NCBI GenBank assembly: GCA_002321335.1
Contig: DCMG01000143.1
Location: 22,025 to 49,638, forward strand
Length of the DNA: 27,614 bases
DNA from: Bacteroidales bacterium UBA1628
GTDB taxonomy: Bacteria; Bacteroidota; Bacteroidia; Bacteroidales; UBA932
Reading direction: 5' to 3'
Position numbers and translations under genes: made by a program. Shown one piece after another: positions 16,833-23,728 of the stretch. Every line of letters starts with the position of its first letter. Position 1 is the first letter of the stretch. Under the pieces are notes generated by a model. The model was not told where the DNA came from. It saw nothing but the letters and a program-made list of their open reading frames with translations, and ran no database searches.

Positions 16833-18471
16833 ATTTTTCAGGATATCCTTTCGGAATGGCGAATGTCACTTTCAGCCTAGGCTTCTTGCCTTCAGCCTTC
16901 GGGCCGCGAAGCACGGCACGATAGTAGCGATCCTTGTCCAGTTCGGTGCTGGATGTCGTCGTGGTGGCCGATGAAGAGGCGTATTGAGCCATCGCCTGAT
17001 AGTTATAGTAGTTGTTGTAATAACTGCCGTAACCGCCGTAGCCTCCGTAACCGTAGCCGTAACTGCCATATCCGTATCCCCCGTAGATCTGGTTGTAGTA
17101 AGAGGCATAGGCCATCTGCTGGTAGAAGTTGGCCATTTCCTCGGCCTCCGCGTCAGTTGTGGTTGTCTTTTCGTACCACATGATCAGGAACCAGATATCA
17201 TAGTTTGAAAGTTTGCTGTCGTCAGCCTTTTTTCTTATGATCTGCTGGACGTGGTGAGTGATATCCGGCGCATAGTTGCAAAGCGATCGGTTGATGTCTC
17301 CTTGGTTCTCGTCCGAAGCGCTTGCGTCAGTCAGTCCGGCGAAAGTAACAGTCGTGTCGGTGCTGATCTTGATGGTCGGGCTCAAGACCTTTGGGTAACG
17401 GAACATTGTCGTGTAGTCTTCCGGAAAATCGAACGGCATCTCGATCGTGGCCTTGGAAATCAGGGTTGTTACAGGGTCACCGCCTTTTTTTACAATCTCA
17501 GCATTGACCAGACGCTGGATCTCTGACGCCGGGACAACCGGCTTGACCCCGCTTCCTCCTTCAATCAGAATCTTGTCATCCGCTTTGCCGACAAGATGGT
17601 CCGATTCATGGCGGTCAACATTGAACACGTACTGAGAAGGAACTTTCTTTACATTGATCAGAGAATCGAGATCCTGCATTTCGATCGGACTGAAATAGAA
17701 CATCAGGCTCGAATCCTTTCTTTCTCCATTGAATTCTCCGTTGAAGTAAAGTATGGCGTAGTTGTCGGTTCTTGCGATGTAGGAGGCTCCGGTACTCTGG
17801 CTGACAAGCCTGAGGATGTCCAGCTCGAACATGTCGAACCTTCCACCGTTGCCGACGGGGTCGTCGGTGCAGAGGTATATCCCAGGAAACTTCTTTGTGT
17901 AGGTCTTCAGATCCTTGAGATCGTCTTGAGTCATGCTCAGATATTGCTTTCCGTAGTCCTCTGTGAACTCGAACGTCAGCGAGTCCTGACCGTTGGCGAC
18001 AGGAACCCCTTTCGTGATTCTTTTGTCTCCGTGCTTGATTTCGGCCCTGGAGAAGTAATCCTTGGTGCCGAGCGGCTCTGTGAGCGCATAGACATTGACG
18101 TTCTGGAGAATGTTCATTTGATTCTCGTCTGCCACGGAGACTGAATCCACGGCAGCCTTGAACTTGAACCTTTGGAACACCGGATTTTTTCCGAAATCCA
18201 CTGAGTCCAGCACCGGGACAAGCGTCACGACGCTTCCCCTGCTGAAAAGCCCGAAAGTCTCGTCACGGATGGAACCGATGGTGATTCTTCTGGAAGAATA
18301 TGCCGTGAGGCTGTCGATGGATTTCATCCAAATCTCGTCGAGGTCGAACTCCGCCGTGTGGAAGTCGTATTTCTGATCGGTTGGAATATAGTCTCCTCCG
18401 AGGTTCTGATCCACCCCTACGCAAGACACGAGACCTGCCATAAGGGCGATGATTGCTGTGAACTTTCTCAT
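16831..18471 (-). CDS. DUF4270 family lipoprotein with Gly/Tyr-rich segment
   Basis: A 546-residue lipoprotein: the signal peptide ends in a lipobox (GLVSC, Cys17), followed by VGVDQNLGGDYIP, the N-terminal pattern I associate with DUF4270. The bulk is beta-rich with repeated Asp-Ser-containing turns; its function is unknown in the family. Near the C-terminus, residues about 464-494 are almost only Gly and Tyr (GGYGYGSYGYGYGGYGGY and a following Asn/Tyr stretch), then a Ser/Thr stretch (ASSSATTTTSST), before a last conserved-looking strand region. It directly abuts the upstream GT5-like gene (its ATG begins at the base next to that gene's TAA), so the two are one operon. The pairing of these two families is a recurring Bacteroidota arrangement. 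Confidence 0.78.
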   Translation of the reverse strand: MRKFTAIIALMAGLVSCVGVDQNLGGDYIPTDQKYDFHTAEFDLDEIWMKSIDSLTAYSSRRITIGSIRDETFGLFSRGSVVTLVPVLDSVDFGKNPVFQRFKFKAAVDSVSVADENQMNILQNVNVYALTEPLGTKDYFSRAEIKHGDKRITKGVPVANGQDSLTFEFTEDYGKQYLSMTQDDLKDLKTYTKKFPGIYLCTDDPVGNGGRFDMFELDILRLVSQSTGASYIARTDNYAILYFNGEFNGERKDSSLMFYFSPIEMQDLDSLINVKKVPSQYVFNVDRHESDHLVGKADDKILIEGGSGVKPVVPASEIQRLVNAEIVKKGGDPVTTLISKATIEMPFDFPEDYTTMFRYPKVLSPTIKISTDTTVTFAGLTDASASDENQGDINRSLCNYAPDITHHVQQIIRKKADDSKLSNYDIWFLIMWYEKTTTTDAEAEEMANFYQQMAYASYYNQIYGGYGYGSYGYGYGGYGGYGSYYNNYYNYQAMAQYASSSATTTTSSTELDKDRYYRAVLRGPKAEGKKPRLKVTFAIPKGYPEK

Positions 18472-19293
18472 TTACTGCAACTGTTGATAAAAGTTGTCGT
18501 ATTCCTCGATGTAGCGTCCGCTGGCTATCGACTCCTCATTGAAAGGAAGCGTCGGTATATTCCTGCCCTCACAGAATCTGAGCAGTTCAGGGTCAACGTC
18601 TTTGTCTCCGAATATTATACCGTCTGAATACATGGCGGCGGTTTCAGCAAGATTTATGCCAGTGGTATTGTCCGGAAGCGGCACATCAGCCGGCTTTATG
18701 CCGCCGAAGAGGACGTTGTCCTTGAATGAAGGTGAGAAGATCTCGCCGGCGATCTCGCTGTAAAGGGATGTCACAATCCTGCTCCCGCTGAATATGGGAT
18801 CCCCGTTATACGCTTTCTTGAGGTAGAGCGGCACCAGATGCGAGATCCATCCCTGGCAATGGATGACATCAGGAGCCCAGCGCAGTTTCTTGACTGTCTC
18901 CAGCACACCTCTCGCGAAGAAGATGGCTCTTTGCCCGTTATCCTCGAAAAACTTTCCGTCCGCGTCACAGGAGATCTGCTTGCGGCGGAAATAGTCCTCG
19001 TTGTCGATGAAATAGACCTGAATCCTGGCAGACGAAATCGAGGCCACCTTGATCACGAGCGGCCTGTCCACATCTCCGATGATGATGTTCATTCCGGAAA
19101 GCCGGATCACTTCATGCAGTTGGTTCTTGCGCTCGTTTATGCATCCATAGCGTGGCATGAACGCCCTGATTTCCTTCTTACGTTCCTGAATGCCCTGCGG
19201 CAGACAGCGGCCGATCCTGGAGATCGGTGTCTCCGGCAGGAACGGCATGATTTCCGAATTGACGAATAAAACTCTGTTTACGGGTCTTCCCAT
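18472..19293 (-). CDS. half-length glycogen/starch synthase-like protein (GT5 N-domain only), probably non-catalytic
   Basis: A 273-residue cytoplasmic protein resembling the N-terminal Rossmann domain of GT5 glycogen synthases (VLFVNSEIMPF, AFMPRYG, and a WISHLVPLYLKKAY segment). The full enzyme is about 480 residues and needs the C-terminal domain for nucleotide-sugar binding; that half is absent. The usual KxGGL substrate loop after the first strand is replaced by PETPIS (residues 20-25), and the usual HxHDW is HCQGW. So synthase activity is unlikely. Proteins like this are often annotated as glycogen synthases in Bacteroidota and occur beside DUF4270 lipoproteins; their real role is not known to me. 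It has its own minus-strand -7 box 19 nt upstream of the ATG. Confidence 0.8.
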   Translation of the reverse strand: MGRPVNRVLFVNSEIMPFLPETPISRIGRCLPQGIQERKKEIRAFMPRYGCINERKNQLHEVIRLSGMNIIIGDVDRPLVIKVASISSARIQVYFIDNEDYFRRKQISCDADGKFFEDNGQRAIFFARGVLETVKKLRWAPDVIHCQGWISHLVPLYLKKAYNGDPIFSGSRIVTSLYSEIAGEIFSPSFKDNVLFGGIKPADVPLPDNTTGINLAETAAMYSDGIIFGDKDVDPELLRFCEGRNIPTLPFNEESIASGRYIEEYDNFYQQLQ

Positions 19294-19311
19294 GGTAAAT
19301 TTCTTGTCTTA

Positions 19312-19319
19312 CAAAGGTA
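19312..19319 (-). promoter_or_regulatory. -7 element for the GT5-like/DUF4270 operon
   Basis: On the minus strand TACCTTTG matches TAnnTTTG exactly, 19 nt upstream of the ATG at 19293. The -33 region is A/T-rich without a clear TTTG. Confidence 0.55.
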
Positions 19320-19349
19320 AGAATTTTTTTTCATATTTCGATATTTCAC

Positions 19350-19357
19350 TATCTTTG
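19350..19357 (+). promoter_or_regulatory. -7 element for the ftsX operon
   Basis: TATCTTTG matches TAnnTTTG exactly and is 26 nt upstream of the ATG at 19384. With the minus-strand box at 19312-19319 it forms a compact divergent promoter region. A T run, but no TTTG, lies at the -33 position. Confidence 0.55.
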
Positions 19358-19383
19358 AAACCAATTTGGAGCATTGCGCGAAA

Positions 19384-20262
19384 ATGGCGGCAGGAGAAAA
19401 CAAATTGATACGTCGGAGGCTCATAGGAGCCTGGCTGTCCACTGTCATAAGCATCAGCCTTGTGCTGTTGCTGGTGGGGGTGGCCGGACTTCTGGTTGCC
19501 AATGCCAGAAGCATCTCGGACTATTTCAAGGAGAACATGCAGGTCTCGGTGCTTATGAAGCAGGAGGTCGGCGAGGACGAGGCGATGGAATATGTCTCGG
19601 AACTGGATGCCATGCCGTTCATCAAAAGCACCATGTTCGTGTCGAGGGAGCAGGGAACGAAAGAGATGGCCGAACTCCTGGGAGAGGATTTTCTGAATGT
19701 TTTCGAGACCGCTCCGATTCCCGTTTCCGTGGATGTGACGCTGAGGGCTGACTATGTGTCTTCGGACAGTTTGGAGGTGGTCAAGAAAAAGATATTGAGT
19801 TCTCCTTTGGTCGATGAGGTTGTCTACCAGCAATCTCTTGTGGACAAACTGAACACCAACCTCAGGAAGATATCGGCGGTTCTGGGCATCTTTATTGTCC
19901 TGCTCTTGTTCATCTCTTTCGTTTTGATAAACAACACTGTGAGGCTCAACGTGTTCTCCCGAAGATTCACGATTCACACAATGAAACTGGTTGGCGCCAC
20001 GAAGTCTTTCATCCGCACGCCATTCTTGGTTCAGGCTGTGTTTCAGGGGCTGTTTTCCGCCCTTCTGGCCATTTTGATGCTGGTCGGTATCCTGTTCTTC
20101 GTCAGAAGCGAATTCGTGCAGCTCTTTGAAGTGTTCAGGCTTGACCTTCTCCTGATTGTGATCGGCGTGGTCATGATGGCCGGAGTCGTGATCTGCACCG
20201 TCAGCACGGCGGTAGTCGTGGGACACCTTGTCTCGCTCTCCAAAGATGAACTTTATTGCTAA
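19384..20262 (+). CDS. ftsX: cell division protein FtsX
   Basis: A 292-residue inner-membrane permease-like protein that, with the ATPase FtsE, couples the divisome to peptidoglycan hydrolase activation. A basic N-terminus (KLIRRRLIGAW) leads into the first membrane segment (about 20-43); then a periplasmic domain of about 110 residues (SISDYFKENMQVSVLMKQEV, the FtsX extracellular fold) and three further membrane segments near 168-188, 213-240 and 256-280. The segment FTIHTMKLVGATKSFIRTPF is the conserved FtsX loop. The ATG at 19384 is preferred to an in-frame TTG at 19366. No ftsE is adjacent, as is common in Bacteroidota. It is followed by DUF3098 and uppP, a conserved order in this phylum. 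Confidence 0.92.
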   Translation: MAAGENKLIRRRLIGAWLSTVISISLVLLLVGVAGLLVANARSISDYFKENMQVSVLMKQEVGEDEAMEYVSELDAMPFIKSTMFVSREQGTKEMAELLGEDFLNVFETAPIPVSVDVTLRADYVSSDSLEVVKKKILSSPLVDEVVYQQSLVDKLNTNLRKISAVLGIFIVLLLFISFVLINNTVRLNVFSRRFTIHTMKLVGATKSFIRTPFLVQAVFQGLFSALLAILMLVGILFFVRSEFVQLFEVFRLDLLLIVIGVVMMAGVVICTVSTAVVVGHLVSLSKDELYC

Positions 20263-20282
20263 TAATTAATTAATTCAGGAAT

Positions 20283-20525
20283 ATGTCAGATAACACCAAG
20301 ATGTCAATCACCGGCAAAGGCCTGCGGATGCTCCTCATGGGGCTTGTCGTTATGGTGGCCGGTTTTGTTCTGATGATAGGTGGAGGCACAGTGGATCCGG
20401 ACAAGTTCAACTGGGCCATGTTCGATTTCCGCAGGTTGGTGGCCGCGCCACTCGTGATCATTTGCGGGATTGTCATCGAGATCGTCGCGATCATGCGGCG
20501 TCCCAAGAACACTGAAAACGAATAG
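20283..20525 (+). CDS. DUF3098 small membrane protein
   Basis: An 80-residue protein with two membrane segments (about 15-33 and 52-70) separated by the characteristic GGGTVDPDKFNWAMFDFRR loop and ending in an IMRRPK motif. This is the DUF3098 pattern, found between ftsX and uppP across Bacteroidota. Its function is unknown; the location suggests a role in division or undecaprenyl-phosphate recycling. An AGGA sequence lies a few bases before the ATG. The gene is 20 nt after ftsX and 3 nt before uppP, so it is co-transcribed with both. Confidence 0.87.
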   Translation: MSDNTKMSITGKGLRMLLMGLVVMVAGFVLMIGGGTVDPDKFNWAMFDFRRLVAAPLVIICGIVIEIVAIMRRPKNTENE

Positions 20526-20528
20526 CCG

Positions 20529-21359
20529 ATGAACTGGTTGCAGGCTTTCCTTTTGGGAATCGTTCAAGGACTTACCGAATTCCTGCCGGTCAGTTCCAGC
20601 GGCCACCTTATGATTGTGAGGGATCTGCTGGGCGTTGACGGAGAGGGCTTCCTGGATTTCACCGTGACCGTGCATCTAGCGACGGTGCTGAGCACGATTG
20701 TCGTGTTCCGTAAGCCGATATGCAGGCTGCTGGCCGGGTTGTTCAGATTCACCTACAACGATGAGACGGACTATGTGTTCAAGATAGTGGTGTCCATGAT
20801 TCCTGTGGCGGTTGTCGGGCTGCTTTTCAAGGACAAGGTTGAAGCCTTGTTCACTGACAATCTGTTCACGGTGGCCGTGTGCCTGATCATCACCGCTATC
20901 CTTCTGTATCTTTCCGACATTCCCGGACGCTCGTCCGCTGCCGGTAAGGATGAATCGCAGGTGTCCAAGGCGCGTAACGGAATATCCTATTGGCAGGCTT
21001 TGGTGGTGGGGCTAGGGCAGGCTGCCGCCGTGGCTCCAGGACTCTCCCGTTCCGGAACCACCATCGCTACCGGCCTTTTGTGCGGTGTCAAGCGTGATGT
21101 GATGGCACAGTTCTCTTTTCTGATGGTTCTCGTGCCTATCATCGGGGAACAGTTCCTGGACCTTCTCAAGGGGCTTACCGGTGAAATTGCTTTGGGCGGC
21201 GGTCTCAGTCCTGTCTGCCTTGCCGTGGGTTTCCTTGCCGCTTTCCTGTCCGGACTTTTCGCCTGCAAGGTCATGATTGCGATCGTGAAGAAGGCCAGGC
21301 TGACATGGTTCGCCCTATACTGCCTTGCCGTCTCGCTTCTTTTGCTGATATTCGCATAG
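20529..21359 (+). CDS. uppP: undecaprenyl-diphosphate phosphatase
   Basis: A 276-residue polytopic inner-membrane protein of the BacA/UppP family, which turns undecaprenyl diphosphate into the monophosphate carrier used for peptidoglycan and other surface polymers. Both family signatures are present: GIVQGLTEFLPVSSSGHL (residues 10-27, with Glu17 and the Ser-rich motif) and PGLSRSGTTIATG (170-182, with Ser173 and Arg174). Eight or so membrane segments fit the usual topology. The family is linked to bacitracin tolerance. It follows the DUF3098 gene by 3 nt, inside the envelope operon. Confidence 0.96.
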   Translation: MNWLQAFLLGIVQGLTEFLPVSSSGHLMIVRDLLGVDGEGFLDFTVTVHLATVLSTIVVFRKPICRLLAGLFRFTYNDETDYVFKIVVSMIPVAVVGLLFKDKVEALFTDNLFTVAVCLIITAILLYLSDIPGRSSAAGKDESQVSKARNGISYWQALVVGLGQAAAVAPGLSRSGTTIATGLLCGVKRDVMAQFSFLMVLVPIIGEQFLDLLKGLTGEIALGGGLSPVCLAVGFLAAFLSGLFACKVMIAIVKKARLTWFALYCLAVSLLLLIFA

Positions 21360-21378
21360 GCATATTCATGATAACGCT

Positions 21379-22134
21379 ATGGCTGACAGAACGCTTTCAT
21401 ATTTTGTGTCGGATGTCCACCTCGGACTGGACGTGAACGACCCGGCAGACAGGGAAGCCCGCTTTGTCAGTTTCCTGAAGTCTATTCCCAAGGATCGCGC
21501 GAAGACTTTGTACCTTCTGGGCGACATCTGGGATTTCTGGTATGAGTATCATGATGTGATCCCGAAAGGTTATGTCCGAGTGTTCGCAGCCTTGATGGAT
21601 TTGATGGACGCAGGTGTCGAGGTCTGCTTTTTTCAGGGCAACCACGACATCTGGTGCTTCCATTATTTTGAGGAACTGGGCATAAAGATTCTTCAGCAGC
21701 CATATGTCACAGAGATCGGCGGCAAAGTGTTCTGCCTTGGCCATGGCGATGGCCTCGGGCCTGGACACAAATGGTATAAACTGATGCGATGGGGATTCCG
21801 CAACAAGTTTTTCCAAAGCATATTTAGTCTGCTGCATCCATACATCGCCTTCCGCTTCGGGAAAGGCTGGTCAAAGAAAAGCCGGGTCGCGAAGAGTATG
21901 GAATATGTATTCAGAGGCTCCGATGAACCTTTGTACAAATTCGCCGTGGACTACTCCGGACGAAAGCATATCGACTATTTCATATTCGGACATTTCCATG
22001 TGAGTGAGGACCTGCGGCTTCCGACCGGAGCGAGGCTTCTCATCCTGAAGGACTGGATGGCTCCTCACTCGTCGAACTTTATCTCCTTCGACACGATGTC
22101 GGGGTGCTTGGGCATTTCCCAGAATATCGAGTAA
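21379..22134 (+). CDS. lpxH: UDP-2,3-diacylglucosamine diphosphatase, LpxH-like
   Basis: A 251-residue calcineurin-like metallophosphoesterase that most likely cleaves UDP-2,3-diacylglucosamine to lipid X in lipid A synthesis at the inner membrane. Metal ligands are visible: Asp12 and His14 (SDVHLG), Asp49 (LLGDIWDFW), Asn88 (GNHD), His122 (GHGDG) and His205/His207 (GHFH). The WDFWYEY segment after the second ligand and the central helical insert (about 130-175, basic) resemble the LpxH cap. It is the last gene of the ftsX-DUF3098-uppP-lpxH run, 19 nt after uppP. Its last 23 codons run antiparallel to the end of the DUF4294 gene, so its C-terminal tail (SFDTMSGCLGISQNIE) is under double constraint. 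A LpxG/LpxI substitute or a different phosphodiesterase is less likely. Confidence 0.85.
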   Translation: MADRTLSYFVSDVHLGLDVNDPADREARFVSFLKSIPKDRAKTLYLLGDIWDFWYEYHDVIPKGYVRVFAALMDLMDAGVEVCFFQGNHDIWCFHYFEELGIKILQQPYVTEIGGKVFCLGHGDGLGPGHKWYKLMRWGFRNKFFQSIFSLLHPYIAFRFGKGWSKKSRVAKSMEYVFRGSDEPLYKFAVDYSGRKHIDYFIFGHFHVSEDLRLPTGARLLILKDWMAPHSSNFISFDTMSGCLGISQNIE

Positions 22135-22772
22135 TACAGGGCATCGAATTCGCCTCTCTGCCATTTCTCGACAAGATACTCGGTTATCCTGTCCTCTCCG
22201 TTCGGGTCATAGTGAGACTTCAGGTTCTGCCCGAAGATTTTGGCCACACCTTGCCAGAATCCGGCGGAAATCCCGCTTTTATAATCCTTGATGATTGAAT
22301 ATGAAGATTTCCCTATCTCCCTGTCCACCAATTTGATGAGAAGTTTTCCCTGCGAGATCGTCATATTCCTGAGCGGCTTCTCGTAAGCGTCCAAAAGCTC
22401 TTTCTGGAGGCGGCTGACATATTTCTCCTTCTTTCCGCGCTTGAGGCCGCTCTGTGTGATATGCCTGCCAGCCCGCATCTCCATGTCTTTGGCCAGAAGG
22501 GCGTATGGGTAGACTTTGTTGAAGTTGTAGACAAGGCGGTAGTATTTTTTCAGGTCTCTTTTGCCGCCTCTGTAGCCCCTTGGGAAAATCCAGGCCGGGT
22601 CGATGCTGTCATAATAAGCTGTATCTCCGCGCTCCACGCGGTAGCCCATATAGCCGGCGCGTCCTTTGCCTCCAGCCTGAGGAGGAACGTCGCCGACACG
22701 GCCGGCGGAGAGTCCAGTCACCGCCAGCAACCCTGCCAGGACGCAGGTCACGTATGAAGTCAGCCTTTTCAT
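22065..22772 (-). CDS. DUF4294 family exported protein
   Basis: A 235-residue protein with an N-terminal signal sequence (MKRLTSYVTCVLAGLLAVTGLSA). The core includes YRLVYNFNKVYPYALLAKDM, KLLIKLVDREIGKSSYSIIKDYKSG and FWQGVAKIFGQNLKSHYDPNGEDRITE, which I recognise as DUF4294, a Bacteroidota family of unknown function. The region before it (about 22-50) is Gly/Pro-rich and probably flexible. I place the start at 22772 and not at an in-frame ATG at 22799, because a TACCTTTG -7 box (22789-22796, minus strand) lies between them and the shorter form begins with a clean signal peptide. It overlaps lpxH by 70 bp at the 3' ends. Confidence 0.8.
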   Translation of the reverse strand: MKRLTSYVTCVLAGLLAVTGLSAGRVGDVPPQAGGKGRAGYMGYRVERGDTAYYDSIDPAWIFPRGYRGGKRDLKKYYRLVYNFNKVYPYALLAKDMEMRAGRHITQSGLKRGKKEKYVSRLQKELLDAYEKPLRNMTISQGKLLIKLVDREIGKSSYSIIKDYKSGISAGFWQGVAKIFGQNLKSHYDPNGEDRITEYLVEKWQRGEFDALYYSIFWEMPKHPDIVSKEIKFDE

Positions 22773-22788
22773 CTTGGTTCCCGACTTG

Positions 22789-22796
22789 CAAAGGTA
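22789..22796 (-). promoter_or_regulatory. -7 element for the DUF4294 gene
   Basis: TACCTTTG on the minus strand matches TAnnTTTG exactly. Transcription would start near 22782, about 10 nt before the ATG at 22772, which excludes the upstream ATG at 22799 as the start. Confidence 0.55.
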
Positions 22797-22965
22797 CATA
22801 TTTCCTGAAAAAAGTGTGCCATGTAAAAGAATGTTTATAGGTCGGCGACGACGCTGTCGAAATTGAACATAAATATTTTTCTGCTTAAATTCTAACGCTT
22901 TGAAAATGATACGTTTCTTTTGATGTTTTCGTGGTCGAAAAAGTTGAAATATTTTTCAAATTATG
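22797..22965. other. AT-rich intergenic stretch without a gene
   Basis: Together with its flanking promoters, the gap between DUF4294 and rplP is 310 nt. This part is rich in A and T and contains no credible coding sequence or RNA gene. A 7-bp inverted repeat (TTTCAAA, TTATG, TTTGAAA at 22954-22972) overlaps the rplP -33 box and could be an operator; otherwise I see nothing. There is no trace of rpsC or rplV sequence. Confidence 0.6.
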
Positions 22966-22995
22966 TTTGAAATCCATAAATTTTTGCTAAATTTG
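22966..22995 (+). promoter_or_regulatory. promoter of the rplP ribosomal operon
   Basis: TTTG (22966-22969) and TAAATTTG (22988-22995) match the Bacteroidota consensus with an 18-nt spacer. The predicted start near 23001 gives a leader of about 80 nt. This supports rplP as the true first gene of the transcript. Confidence 0.7.
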
Positions 22996-23000
22996 CAGTC

Positions 23001-23060
23001 CCAAATTCTAGGGTATAGTGGCGCAATGCGTTGATATTCAATAGATTTTGGAGAATTTGG
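23001..23060 (+). promoter_or_regulatory. structured leader RNA before rplP
   Basis: CCAAATTCT (23001-23009) pairs perfectly with AGAATTTGG (23052-23060), closing a 42-nt loop. Inside it, ATAGTGGCGC (23015-23024) can pair with GCGTTGATAT around an AAT loop, using several wobble pairs and one mismatch. The closed element ends 22 nt before the rplP ATG. Its position, from the predicted transcription start to just before the gene, suits an autoregulatory leader; which protein would bind is not known. Confidence 0.45.
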
Positions 23061-23082
23061 AAATTATTAAAGTAGTACAGCA

Positions 23083-23502
23083 ATGTTACAACCAAAGAAA
23101 ACTAAGTTCAGAAGAGAACAAAAGAACGTGATGAAGGGTATGGCCCAGAGGGGCAACCAGCTCGCGTTCGGTTCCTTCGGTCTCAAGACCCTCGAGAACT
23201 GCTGGATCACAGCGCAGCAGATTGAATCCGCGCGTCAGGCTATTTCACGTTGTATGAACCGTGAGGGACAGATCTGGATCAGAATCTTCCCGGTCAAGCC
23301 TTTCACCAAGAAGCCTCTCGACACCCGTATGGGTAAAGGTAAGGGTGATCCTCAGGGATTCGTCGCTCCTGTAACCCCGGGACGTATCATCTTCGAGGCT
23401 GACGGCGTTTCGCTCGCGATCGCCAAAGAGGCCATGCGCCTTGCCGCCCACAAGCTTCCTATCGCCACTAAGTTCGTGGTGCGCAGGGATTATGTTGAAT
23501 AA
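23083..23502 (+). CDS. rplP: 50S ribosomal protein L16
   Basis: A 139-residue protein of the large subunit that helps shape the A-site tRNA binding region. Diagnostic segments include MLQPKKTKFRREQKN at the N-terminus, GSFGLKTLENCWITAQQIESAR, and RMGKGKGDPQGFVAPVTPGRIIFE. Length is normal. It is the first gene of this ribosomal block; in most bacteria it follows rplB-rpsS-rplV-rpsC, none of which is present upstream here. It has its own promoter and leader, and rpmC follows after 17 nt. Confidence 0.97.
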   Translation: MLQPKKTKFRREQKNVMKGMAQRGNQLAFGSFGLKTLENCWITAQQIESARQAISRCMNREGQIWIRIFPVKPFTKKPLDTRMGKGKGDPQGFVAPVTPGRIIFEADGVSLAIAKEAMRLAAHKLPIATKFVVRRDYVE

Positions 23503-23519
23503 TAAATGGAGAAGGAATA

Positions 23520-23717
23520 ATGAAAACATCTGAAGTTCGCGAGATGTCCATTGCAGATCTGCAGGACCGCATCCAGGTTGAAAAGAACAGGCTTGACACG
23601 ATGAAGCTCAACCACGCCATCTCTCCATTGGAGAACACATCGGAATTCAAGAAAATCAGAAAGGATATCGCTCGTATGCTCACTATCCTCGCTGAGAAAG
23701 AAAATGAACAGAAATAA
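23520..23717 (+). CDS. rpmC: 50S ribosomal protein L29
   Basis: A 65-residue helical hairpin protein that sits near the peptide exit tunnel and contributes to the SRP and trigger factor docking site. It starts MKTSEVREMSIADLQDRI and has the conserved NTSEFKKIRKDIARMLTIL helix. A GGAGAAGGA sequence just before the ATG is a recognisable Shine-Dalgarno site, less usual in this phylum. It lies 17 nt after rplP and 11 nt before rpsQ. Confidence 0.95.
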   Translation: MKTSEVREMSIADLQDRIQVEKNRLDTMKLNHAISPLENTSEFKKIRKDIARMLTILAEKENEQK

Positions 23718-23728
23718 TCATCAGTCTT

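Noticed and set aside
16999..17096. CRISPR-like or tandem DNA repeat in the DUF4270 gene
   Set aside because: The units are short coding repeats for Gly and Tyr with varied codons, without spacers or fixed unit length.
18472..19293. Pseudogene or truncated glycogen synthase
   Set aside because: The frame is intact, has its own promoter and exactly abuts the next gene. Half-length proteins of this kind recur in Bacteroidota, so it is treated as a real gene of different function.
19309..20226. 305-codon minus-strand open frame opposite ftsX
   Set aside because: The translation is dominated by His, Gln, Asp and Glu as expected from the complement of a membrane protein gene; ftsX is well supported.
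23011..23050. tRNA-like or riboswitch-like element in the rplP leader
   Set aside because: A short part resembles a D-arm, but there is no acceptor stem, T-arm or any known riboswitch core.
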